Shown: piece after piece, positions 11,946-21,735 of the stretch
How the letters are laid out: each line of letters begins with the position of its first letter
Numbering within the stretch: position 1 is the stretch's first letter
Source: Saturnia japonica
Taxonomy: Eukaryota; Arthropoda; Insecta; Lepidoptera; Saturniidae
DNA: 64,000 bases
Assembly (NCBI GenBank): GCA_033032175.1
Contig: CM065318.1
Span: 4,402,001-4,466,000, forward strand
Direction: 5' to 3'
Notes under the pieces: generated by a model
Databases searched by the model: none
Seen by the model: only the letters and a program-made list of their open reading frames with translations
Told to the model about the DNA's origin: nothing
Program-made: the position numbers and the translations under genes

Positions 11946-12215
11946 CTAGGGCAATACCCACCAGACAAAACTTATTGCCCACCTTTGAGAAAAAGAATCA
12001 GGATACGACGTGACATGACATTTTTTTGGTCCTGCTCAAAAATTACATGGCTTCTAATTAGATTACTAAACTAAAATTAAAAACTTATAGTGGCTGATCA
12101 GCTGGCTGACTTTGCTTCAAAACTTTTTTTAGATTTCGAGACCCTTAGAAGCAGAGAGCCCCCATCCACCTCTTCCACCGTAGTCTATTGCTGTATCAAC
12201 TGTTCGAGTTCTTAC

Positions 12216-12297
12216 CTTTGTCCATGGTGAGAGCAGAGACTGCCACAACAGCGAAGAGTAGCGCCATTGCGCACGCGCACACGGCTGAGCTAGCCAT
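12216..12297 (-). CDS. Signal-peptide exon of an unidentified secreted protein
   Basis: On the minus strand an ATG at 12297 opens 27 codons plus one base, ending at a good donor (AAAG|GTAAGA). The ATG is two bases after TTTACAG, a plausible acceptor, so a non-coding exon may precede it. The peptide starts MASSAVCACAMALL and continues with a run of A, V, L and F, a classic signal peptide, probably cleaved near SALT. The GC-rich coding composition contrasts with the AT-rich surroundings. Later exons should lie at lower coordinates; one weak candidate is at 4153-4253. The mature protein, and therefore the gene, cannot be named. Confidence 0.6.
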
Positions 12298-12378
12298 GCC
12301 TGTAAATGTTATACATTATTATCATCATTGAAATAAACATAAACGTACCTACTACAGACTACTAAGAGGATACTACGT

Positions 12379-12461
12379 CCCGATAACGCTGTAAACGCCA
12401 TAAGCGGCTCTGTTATTGGATATGGACCCTAAGGCTAACAGTGTAGTCAGTTCTAAAAAAA
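12379..12461 (+). mobile_element. Short retroposon copy with 7-bp target duplication
   Basis: Diverged 5' portion (CCCGATAACGCTGTAAACGCC) and conserved end (CTAAGGCTAACAGTGTAGTC), with an A-tail. ACTACGT flanks it at 12372-12378 and 12462-12468. It lies 75 bp upstream, on the gene strand, of the signal-peptide exon at 12216-12297. Confidence 0.7.
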
Positions 12462-12930
12462 ACTACGTATTGTAATGACGGCAAGCGTGCAGAATGAAAA
12501 TTGTCAATAATGACAGATCTTGACGAGGGGTGAGGGTTAAATAGAGGGAGGTTAGGAAAATGTCCAAATCTGGACGATCACTATTCATGTCTATGGCACC
12601 AATTGTTCAATTTCGTTTAAGTGATATGATTCCGAGCCGTGGTACCCATCGACAAATAACCAAGGGAGTGGTACCCATAGAACACCAAACGAGTCGTTTC
12701 TGTTTACCTGACAGCGAAAAAGAAGGTTTATGTTTTTAGAGCGTGTGATGTATGTCTCTTTCTTTGGGACGCTCTGTAATCTAAACGGCTTGATGGATTT
12801 TAGCATACGAGGTGTCGTTAGATTCGTTTTAATTGTTAGAGTGACATAGGCTTTAAAATATTTAAATACGACGTCTGGGAATGAAATAAAAACCAATATA
12901 AAGGTTTTATTGAAGTGTTTTTATTGTAGT

Positions 12931-13047
12931 TGTAATGTATAGATTGATTAAGTTTTTCATATGTACCCCCACGTTCACCTTTGTCAATGCGCTTGCGATA
13001 ATACACATTCATTCTGCGACCGTCCGTGTTTCATTGCGTACATTACA
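12931..13047 (+). repeat. 5' LTR (117 bp) of the mag-like element
   Basis: Identical base for base to the copy at 17247-17363. Its ends are inverted (TGTAATG / CATTACA). At 117 bp it is far below the several-hundred-base LTRs of most gypsy elements, close to the size of the Bombyx mag LTR. The coding frame is open through most of the LTR, from an ATG at 12961. Confidence 0.97.
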
Positions 13048-13048
13048 T

Positions 13049-13061
13049 TGGCGCAGTCGGT
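13049..13061 (+). other. Primer-binding site, serine tRNA
   Basis: TGGCGCAGTCGGT lies two bases after the 5' LTR and is complementary to the 3' end of insect tRNA-Ser (…ACCGACTGCG plus CCA). It primes minus-strand DNA synthesis. Confidence 0.9.
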
Positions 13062-13077
13062 TAAAGGAATTTTCAAA

Positions 13078-16000
13078 ATGCCATTCGGGTCAATTGAAAG
13101 TTTTTTAATAGGCGTACATAATTGGGACGCATATTGTAGACGTGTGAAGCAATTTATAGCGTTGAATAACATCGGGAAAGAGTTGCATGTGGCGACTTTA
13201 GTGACGCATGTAGGAGTCGCGTGCTATGAGCTGATGTGTGATTTGTGTTCTCCTGATCATCCTGAAGACAAATCTTTTGAAGAATTAGAGAGAATAATCA
13301 AGGAACATCTGGAACCGCGACGGTCAGAGATCGCAGAACGACATGTATTTCGGCAAAGGAAGCAAGGACGTGAAGAAACTGTAAGCGAATACCTACAAAA
13401 TTTAAAACATCTCGCTAAAACTTGCAATTTTAGTGACGGGCTAGAGGTAAATTTAAGAGATCAGTTCGTTTCTGGACTTCGTGTTGAGGATATGAGATCC
13501 CGGCTGTTTGCTGAACAAAATTTAGATTACAAGCGGGCAGTGGAGCTTGCTTTAGCACTTGAAGCGGCGGAGCGGCACGCGGCGATTGCGGCGGGCGGTG
13601 GTAGCGGTAACTGCGCCGAGAGCGGTGCGGGCGACGGCGAGGTAGACGGGCTACATCGGGTGAGCGTGGCGGTGCCGGGGCCGGGTGACAGCGTGCGACG
13701 CGCCGGCCGCGCCGGCCGTGCGGCCCCCTGTACGCGTTGCGGCAAGGACAATCACGTGGCCGCGCGATGCAGGTTCAAGATGTACTCTTGTGATCGGTGC
13801 GGTGAAAAAGGACATTTGAAGGTCATGTGTCGTAAGTACGACGTAGATTCGGGACCAAATTCGTCGAGGAGAGTGAAAAGTCAATTTTTTTTGAGTGAAT
13901 CGAATTCTGACGGTGATATAAGTTTTTACAATTTTCTATGTAATAATACTGATGGTCCTTATTTACTTGATATTAAGGTTGAGAATTGTTTTATCAAGTT
14001 TGAAATTGACACTGGTAGTAAAATTTCTGTTATATCTAAGAGGTATTATGATGAATTTTTCTCACTTAAAAACATAATTAAGGAGTCGCCTAGTTTAAAA
14101 ACATATACTGGCGATGTGATTAGACCTTTGGGTTATATTATGGTTAATGTTGTGTACGGACAAATAAATATAAATTTAAAATTGTTTATTATAGAGAACG
14201 GGGGCCCACCGTTGTTAGGCCGTACGTGGATACGCTGTTTGAATTTGAATGTTACACATTGTCATAATATAATGCCAGACATAAACAAATGTTCGATAGA
14301 AGCATTACGTAGAGAATTTTCAGAAGTATTTGCTGATGGGTTAGGAACTTATAAATCTCGCATTAAATTACATTTAACAGATTTAACTCCGATTTATGTA
14401 AAAGCGCGGACGCTCCCGTTAGCACTGCGCGAGCCGGTTGAGCGCGAACTTGAACGTTTGCAGCAAGATGACGTCATATATAAGGTGGATCGTTCAGATT
14501 ACGGAACACCTATTGTTCCTATAGTTAAAAAAAATGGTAACATACGTATTTGTGGTGACTATAAGGTCACAATCAATCCACTTTTAAAAGATTTTCATTA
14601 TCCGGTCCCTCGAATTGAGGAAATATTTGCTAAATTAGCGGGAGGAGAACAATACTCAAAAATTGATTTATCTAATGCTTATCAGCAATTACTTCTTACG
14701 GAAGACTCACAACCGATGACGGCGATTACCACACATTTGGGTACTTTCATTTACAAACGCGTACCGTTCGGTTTAAAGTGCATACCAGAGAACTTTCAAA
14801 AATTAATAGAGGAAACCATTAGTGGCTTGCCGTGTACGGTGGCATTCCAAGATGACATCTGTGTTACTGGAGTAGACAGAAACACTCATTTTAAAAACTT
14901 ACGAGCGGTACTATGTAGATTGAGGGATACAGGGTTACGTGTAAATTGGTCAAAATGTGATTTTTTTAAAAATAGTGTCACTTATTTAGGTTACGGCATA
15001 GATAAGTTTGGTCTTCACACTGATAAGAAAAAGATTGAGGCGATAGTGACCGCCCCCACTCCTAAAGATATATCTCAGTTAAGAAGTTTTTAAGGTTTAG
15101 TTAACTTTTACGCTAATTTTTGTAAGAATATTAGTAGTATTTTACATCCATTATATAATTTATTAAAAAAAGACGTTAAATGGAATTGGGATAATCAGTG
15201 TGAAAGAGCTTTTAATGAAATCAAAAACATGTTGAGTAGCAGTCCGGTGTTGGCTCATTATGACCCTACATTACCGTTAATATTATCTGTGGACAGCAGT
15301 GCGTATGGGCTAGGTGCAGTGCTTACTCACAGATTTCCTGATGGTTCAGAGAGACTCGTTAGCTGTGCTTCTCGCACATTAAATGAGGCCGAACTTAATT
15401 ACTCTCAATTTGATAAAGAAGCACTGGCAATTTTATTTGGAGTAACCAAACATCACCAATATTTGTATGGTAGACATTTCATATTACGTAGTGATCACCG
15501 TGCTTTAAGTTTTATTTTTGGCAAAAATAAAGGCATCCCGCAGACAGCTGCGAGTCGATTGCAAAGGTATGCGATACGATTGGCAGCTTATAATTTTGAC
15601 ATAGAATTTGTACCTTCCACAAGAAATTGTTTTGCTGATTCATTGTCTCGATTACCGTTACAGTCAAGCGATAAATATAACATTAATTCTGAAAATTATA
15701 TTGGTAGCTATTTGCATTTTATAGAAAATGATTTACCAGTTACATTTTATGAAGTACAAAAGGAAACAAAGAAAGATATACAACTAAACAAAATAGTAGG
15801 GTATATTAAATTTGGTTGGCCAGAACGTGTAGAAAGTGAACGAGACAGGGTTTATTTCTCAAAAAAAGATAATCTTTTCATAGAAAATAATTGTTTAGTT
15901 TGGGGTTATCGCGTTGTAATACCAAATAACTTACGTTCTATTATTTTGGATGAGATTCATAGTGGGCATATAGGTATTGTCAAAATGAAACAAGTTGCAC

Positions 16001-17136
16001 GAAATTATGTCTGGTGGGAGGGGTTAGACGCAGACATAGAGCGAATATGTAGTGAATGTCAGGCTTGCGCTTCTCAACGCGAACAAGCCCCGCCAGCGCC
16101 ATTACATTCGTGGAACTGGCCAAAGGAACCTTGGGTCCGTTTGAATATAGATTTTCTAGGGCCATATCGTAACAAGTATTTTCTTATATTAATAGATGCT
16201 CATTCTAAGTGGTTAGAAGTTGAAGAAGTAAATAGTACTTCAGCAACAGCAGTTATTAATAGTTTGCGCAAAATTTTTGCTCGTTTTGGTCTCCCGAGAA
16301 GTATAGTGAGTGATAACGGACCACCGTTTTCTTCGGCTGAATATTTACATTATTTAAAGATGAATGGTATCAGACGCGTACTAGTTGCTCCTTATCATCC
16401 ATCTGGTAATGGAGCTGCTGAAAACGCAGTTAAACTTGTTAAACAAGTATTAAAAAAGGCAACAATAGAAAATGTAAATTTTAATAAAGCCATTTCTAGG
16501 TTCCTATTTACATACAGAAACGTTGAGCACTGTACAACACAAAAAGAGCCAGCAGTGGCCATGTTAGGTCGGCGGTTACGTGGTAAGCTTGATTTGTTAC
16601 GACCGGTTACTAGTGAAATAGTCCACGATAAGCAGATAGAGCAAAAGACGCGCCGTGGTGGGAAGTTGCGTGAGTTTTTACCAGGGGAGGGGGTACTGAT
16701 GCGAAATTATGTCAATAAAGATATAAAATGGAAAGATGGTGTAATTATCGATAGAACAGGGCCTGTCTCGTACACTGTTAAAGGTACAGACGATGATCGC
16801 ATATCTAAGCGCCACACCGACCAATTATTAAGTAAAAGAAAATCACGTCATTCATTATCATGTGTAAATACACAACAATTGGATACAGAAACTAATTCTA
16901 ATGAAAACAATGAGCCGATGGTTCCGGTTAATGAGTTTCCCTGTTCCAATAACGTTGTTTCATCCGATATAAATAACGAAATCCAGAAAGAGGTGGTACC
17001 TAAACAAACAGATAACGTAGATTCAGAGATTACCCAAAAACAGAGCTCGCCTAAAGCTATCACTCTGAGGCCACGAATAAAGATTCGGGAACCTGGTCAT
17101 TCTATGATTTTAAGATCTAGGTCAAATAAGAAATAA
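13078..17136 (+). pseudogene. gag-pol: gag-pol of the mag-like element, one in-frame stop
   Basis: One continuous frame interrupted only by a TAA at 15091-15093. The start at 13078 is chosen because the earlier ATG (12961) lies inside the LTR. In order: capsid region; an Ala/Gly/Arg-rich linker of high GC; two CX2CX4HX4C zinc knuckles (about 13729-13827); protease with DTGS (about 14008); reverse transcriptase with an FQDD active box (about 14845, where most relatives have YxDD or FxDD); RNase H from about 15285 (SVDSSAYGLGAVL); integrase HHCC finger (about 15955-16070), then D, D, E catalytic residues (near 16150, 16312 and 16420) and a basic tail. The stop falls between the reverse transcriptase and RNase H, so an unsuppressed product would lack RNase H and integrase. 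Gag and pol share one frame without a frameshift. Confidence 0.93.
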
Positions 17137-17233
17137 TTTTAGATTTTTAGATAGTGGATTAAACTATAAAATTAGGTTTTATTCGTTTATACTTTATTTT
17201 GTTATTCTGTTAGTTTTAAGATGATCTTTATTT

Positions 17234-17246
17234 AGAAGGAGGACAA
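17234..17246 (+). other. Polypurine tract
   Basis: AGAAGGAGGACAA directly abuts the 3' LTR, the expected primer for plus-strand synthesis. Confidence 0.85.
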
Positions 17247-17363
17247 TGTAATGTATAGATTGATTAAGTTTTTCATATGTACCCCCACGTTCACCTTTGT
17301 CAATGCGCTTGCGATAATACACATTCATTCTGCGACCGTCCGTGTTTCATTGCGTACATTACA
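17247..17363 (+). repeat. 3' LTR (117 bp) of the mag-like element
   Basis: Identical to the 5' LTR over all 117 bases; followed at once by the second GTAGT target copy. Confidence 0.97.
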
Positions 17364-17439
17364 GTAGTCGGGTCTTTTGTTTCGTTTTTAGTAATTTATT
17401 AACATGTGTCGTGTGCACGCGTAGCAAAAGATAACTTTT

Positions 17440-17720
17440 TTTTAAAAGTAATTCGACTAATTGACGGTACTGTCCCTTGTGGTAAACACAGTACAATCCA
17501 AACACAACGGCGACAACCTAGAGATCGAAATCCATCGACGGTCACCGCTGTTATGCCAGCCTGTATAAATATCTCTTCACGTTATGCTTGAAGGATCCGA
17601 CGTCGTAAGAAAGAGGTAACACATTTGTCGGGAGATGGTTCCACAGTTTCACGGTATGACAAAGATAATATACGATAAGGTATCTGACCTTAGTGTTATT
17701 ACATAGTATGGCATAGAAAT
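17440..17720. repeat. Dispersed repeat I, 3' of the mag element
   Basis: CACGTTATGCTTGAAGGATC, GGTAACACATTTG, GGTTCCACAGTTTCACGG recur weakly at 42,640-42,730 (TTACGCTTGAAGAACCC, GGCTCCACAGTATCG) and 50,440-50,540. Probably LINE-derived, but no domain is legible. Confidence 0.4.
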
Positions 17721-18019
17721 GTTTATTCGTTTTAAATTAACGCATGTTTACCGTCTTTTTATCACAATTACGTATTATAATCTTTTACACCGCACACTAT
17801 ACGTTTTGTATTTTACATTCATAGAAACATGAACTCCGATAAAATGAAAATCCTCTACGGTCCACCATGAAAGCTGCGTGGTAAGGACTGAGTTGATTAC
17901 CTCTAGTTTATACGGACACCGCAAATATTAATCGAGAATTTTAATATGTGTTGTTCACGAACTAAGATCTCGACACCAATTGCTAAAAAAATAACGCAAG
18001 CGAAGCACTTATGCATTTA

Positions 18020-18250
18020 TCTATACTAATATTTTAAAGCTCAAAATATTATTTATTTCATTGTTTGAACACGCTAATCTCTTGAACTACTAATCAGATT
18101 TGAAAAATTCTTTTGTAACCTATCGATTGTACGGCTACGGCTTTAAAGATCGGAACGGTAACCATGACCGTCTCGCAATCAGGAAAGCTCTAGGCAGGTA
18201 CGAGAAGTAAGAACAATGATAAGCTACACGGCTGAATCCTTAGGCTTGAA
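18020..18250 (+). mobile_element. Helitron-like 5' end fragment
   Basis: Starts TCTATACTAATATTTTAAAG, followed by GAACACGCTAATCTC, the usual 5' region of these lepidopteran elements; it fades out after about 230 bp without a CTAG end. Confidence 0.55.
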
Positions 18251-19479
18251 AGAAATCCTAAAATCATATTTAAATCGTTAAATCAGATTTATGATTGACT
18301 ACATACATTTTGACACAACTAAACTGAATTTAATTTTTTTTGTGCAAGTCGCCCTAAATACTTTATTTATTATAGTTTCGCGCCATTGTAATTACGGATC
18401 AATCATGACACAGGTTTTTTTTTGAGCGTCATGTAAAAAAATTCCTCTTTTTCCTAATCGATATTCTATGGACATACACACCATATGATAAAGTGCTTCG
18501 TGGTGTTATCAATTAATGCGTAATGAAAATGACTTAAGAAAATTGTTAGGTACTTGATAATGATTTAATGAAAACATAACTCGCGAGTTCATATATATGT
18601 ACTTACGTAAACATACGATATCTCTTTTATTGTGGGTTTTTTAAAAACTTGAAAGGAAGTCTCTTTTTTCTAATATAATAAAATGATATTTCTTACATAA
18701 CTGTGTGGTTATGTTAACAGGTGGTGTAGCTAGGCACTACTTCAATAGTTGGTAAGCGAAAGTAAACTAAATATATTTTATTTATGATTTAAACCTAAAT
18801 ACAATATCGAAAATATTTACTTTGATTTTCCTATATTTCAGCATAACATGAACCAAGGTAGGTCAAATGTACCTCGATACTTGCCCCGCCGTGCCTGGGT
18901 TATGACCATATATGTAAACTAGGTATGGTAAACAGAGATTTTTTTTTCAATCGTTTTTTAAATCAAAATATTATCCCGATCTATTCAGTTATTTCAAAGC
19001 ATTATTTTATCATAGAAATTATAAGCGTATTTAAACAATGTTGCATATTGGAACTTTAGAAAATATTTAATTACCGCTAAAATGTTTGACACCCGTTGAC
19101 ACTCTTTTTCCCGCGCAAAGTTCACAATGGCATAGAACTAGTGAGACCGTGTGTAAGGCGCGTGCGCGAACCACTCACGCGCTTCCCGACTGACGAGATC
19201 AGTGCATTTCGCGTAGGTATTACAGCATCCATAAATGAATCATTATCACGATTTGTATTAAATGGACCACTTATGTTTACAGAAATCATATTGAAAGCGG
19301 ACAACAAAACTATATGAACAGAAATATGTTTGTCAGAGAATCGTGTCTATGGGACTTTTTAAATAAAGAAAATAGCTTTCATTACAACGGCATATTGGTT
19401 TTCTGAATTACTCAAAATACATAGAAACTAAAATTAACTGAAAAAAATGTAGAGACGTAATTGTCCAAAGGCGGTCGCC
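18251..19479. other. Intergenic DNA, nothing recognised
   Basis: AT-rich; a short GC-richer piece at 19,130-19,210 has no splice or coding support. Confidence 0.4.
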
Positions 19480-19755
19480 CGAACGATTTTATAAAGAGAA
19501 AAATGTTTTTTATTTTATTTTCACGGATACTAAATTACTTTTCTAAAATAAAAGTAACCTAAGTTACTCCTTATAACATTAGCTAGCTGCCAATGAAAGT
19601 CCCGTCAAAATCGGTCCAACCGTTTCCGAGATTAGTCGGAACAAACAGACAGACAGACAAAAAAATTTAAAATAAATTTTCTGTATAGGTATCGTATATA
19701 CTTTCATATGCCTTTAGTAAAAAGCTGTTATTTTGACATTACAAAGAGACACTTC
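19480..19755 (-). mobile_element. Helitron-like family B fragment
   Basis: Middle part of family B only: TAACCTAAGTTACTCC, CCGTTTCCGAGATTAG, AACAAACAGACAGACAGACA and the AAAGCTGTTATTTTGACATT stretch, all on the minus strand. Both ends are missing. Confidence 0.65.
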
Positions 19756-20264
19756 AATTTTATTCATTGTATCGGTACGATAGGATAGATAAGATAGATA
19801 TGATTTAGCCTACGATAAAATGAGATAGAATACATTTACATTATACACGTTTAATAAAAATTCGTGATTTTCACGACAATGATCATCGTCGAATTGGCTT
19901 TGGTGTGAGATGACCAGACATGTACGCACTGAATTATGTATATTGAAAGTGGTCGATAGTTCGAGTCCCGCTGATTTACGATTTTTAAAAAGATATGAAG
20001 AAGACATATTATTTTTATGTTTTCTGAAGGTTTCCTATTCTACCGCGTGAGAACGAACTGCAAATGTGTTTTTATTTATTACGCTTTGTTTGTATTTTTG
20101 TTTAAGCCGATTTCGTTTGAATTACTAAACTTGGACACCTTAAGCAGGCGAGACGCACTCTTTCCTCCGACGTACACAGATACCGTGGATGACCCAAGCT
20201 GGGTAGTTACATAATCAGGAACACACACACACAAACAAACGCCTACGAAACTATCATTCCCTCC

Positions 20265-20636
20265 GCAGGGGACGGGTAGTTAACTTCGCTTCCGCACACC
20301 CGCCACCAACAGCATTACACTGCACCCCACACTCGTGCACACCACACAGGTACATAGGTTTTGTAAGGGACCTCTTTTTTTCTTTCTTTGTGTATAAGTT
20401 AGTTTAGCTCGAATTCTACGGATAAGGAATTAGTCAGATCGCGATGTTGTTGCATATCCGGCAACAGCTCAAGCCGTGGTTCGGCCACTTTGGCATCCTT
20501 AAGCATGTTGCCACGCTTTCGCGACTACTTACCTTCAGCGCTCGCCCCCAAGCCTGGTGAAGCTGTTAAAGCAGTCTTTGCCTCGATTTTTTTTGGGCCC
20601 CTATGGCTAACAGTGTAATCAGTTGAGTTTTTATAG
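20265..20636 (+). mobile_element. Jockey LINE 3' UTR fragment
   Basis: Matches, in opposite orientation and at moderate divergence, the 3' UTR of the LINE at 61.5-62 kb: the CACAGGTACATAGGTT stretch, GGGACCTCTTTTTTT, TTAGCTCGAATTC, GGTTCGGCCAC and GCGCTCGCCCCCAAG, then the GGTGAAGCTG tail to CAGTTGAG. It has no long A-tail or obvious target duplication, so it is an older insertion. Confidence 0.75.
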
Positions 20637-20659
20637 GTATCTTTATAGATCTATAGGTA

Positions 20660-21290
20660 TTATTTAATATTGGTGATATTTTGCGTGATATAATTTGGTT
20701 TTTACCATTTTCACTCGAAAAAGAGCATTTTATTCATCGATAACAAAGATTAAAACGACATTCATACTTTATTTCCTTCTTTCTTTCTTTGTTTCGTTCT
20801 TTCATTCTTTTTTTCTTTAAAACCCATTTCATTACCGCATTTACACTGACTGATTTCTAAGCGCGACAAATCAAAAGTATCACCGCCTAAGAAGATTTCT
20901 CGCATTCAATGGTAAAAAGTAGAGTAGATAACTCGTGATTTTTTTTATCTCGGTCCTTAGAATCCTACTTTAGAATTCTTTACTGCTCTGAGGATCCAAC
21001 TCAGTCCCTCGAATTAAATTCCTTCTTTTTTCAATTGTTGTGTAATCTACTATTTTGTGCTTAAGTGAAGTGGATTATTAATTAAACTAGCAGCATACAT
21101 TCTGAGATGCCACAAAAAATAACTCTAGACATTTCTAAGAAGAAGGCCACCATCTTTTTAGGATACTGAAATCGTTTTATGACAGCACACTATATTCACT
21201 TGATAAGGCAATACCTTTTTATAGTAAAGCAGTACTTTTATAAAGGAACCTAGTTGCCAAGTTAGGAAGAAAAAGAAGAAGAAGTTTTCA
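20660..21290 (+). repeat. Dispersed repeat E, upstream of FAF1
   Basis: Plus-strand form with GTGATATAATTTGGTT, AGCAGCATACATTCTGAG, AAGGCCACCATC, CACTATATTCACTTGATAAG and CCTAGTTGCCAAGTTAGGAAG. Confidence 0.6.
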
Positions 21291-21735
21291 TGTCTTTTGA
21301 CAGTTTGCCACAACGTCTCAGTGCAAGCACATAGCTATCCAATGATATTATAAAAAGGCGTCATTGAAACCATTCGTATATTCTATACTTTATCCTTCAA
21401 AAATGTGTAACTAATTTTGGCAATAATTTTCATCGTATCCAAAATTACAGCTCCTTTATTGGTTTTAATATTTTACTAACGTTATTATTTAGAATTAAAA
21501 ATAAATAGATTATATACTTTTTATTTGAAAAATTTTGTTTTGTTTGTTAGAATTAGAAACAAACGACAAATATCATAAACAAGACGGTCATTTTTATACA
21601 TAAAATAACTAACTCTATCTGGCAACAAAAATTTAAGTCAGTTAGTCCACAGACTAAGAGTTAGTCTATGGTAATGTTTGAGTGATTTGTCGTAATTCTA
21701 AATGTCATAGTATTTTTGAGCCCATTATTATCGCA
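21291..21735 (+). promoter_or_regulatory. FAF1 upstream region, probable promoter
   Basis: Lies between repeat E and the FAF1 ATG. No TATA box at a convincing distance; an arthropod initiator-like TCAGT occurs at 21638-21642. The region is assigned by position only. Confidence 0.35.

Larger units (their letters stand above)
12931..17363 (+). mobile_element. mag-like Ty3/gypsy LTR retrotransposon, recent insertion
   Basis: A 4,433-bp element bounded by two 117-bp direct repeats and flanked by GTAGT at 12926-12930 and 17364-17368, the 5-bp target duplication of an LTR integrase. LTRs begin TGTAATG and end CATTACA. The internal order is primer site, gag, protease, reverse transcriptase, RNase H, integrase, polypurine tract. 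The order RT-RH-IN marks Ty3/gypsy; the very short LTRs, Ser-tRNA primer and two CCHC knuckles fit the mag lineage first seen in Bombyx mori. There is no env-like frame. LTR identity implies insertion too recent for substitutions to accumulate. Confidence 0.95.

Noticed and set aside
12591..12896. 101-codon minus-strand frame just upstream of the retrotransposon
   Set aside because: No domain, no splice signals and no coding-like composition.
13527..13884. Minus-strand open frames over the gag GC-rich linker
   Set aside because: Shadows of the gag coding region with skewed Ala/Arg/Pro composition.
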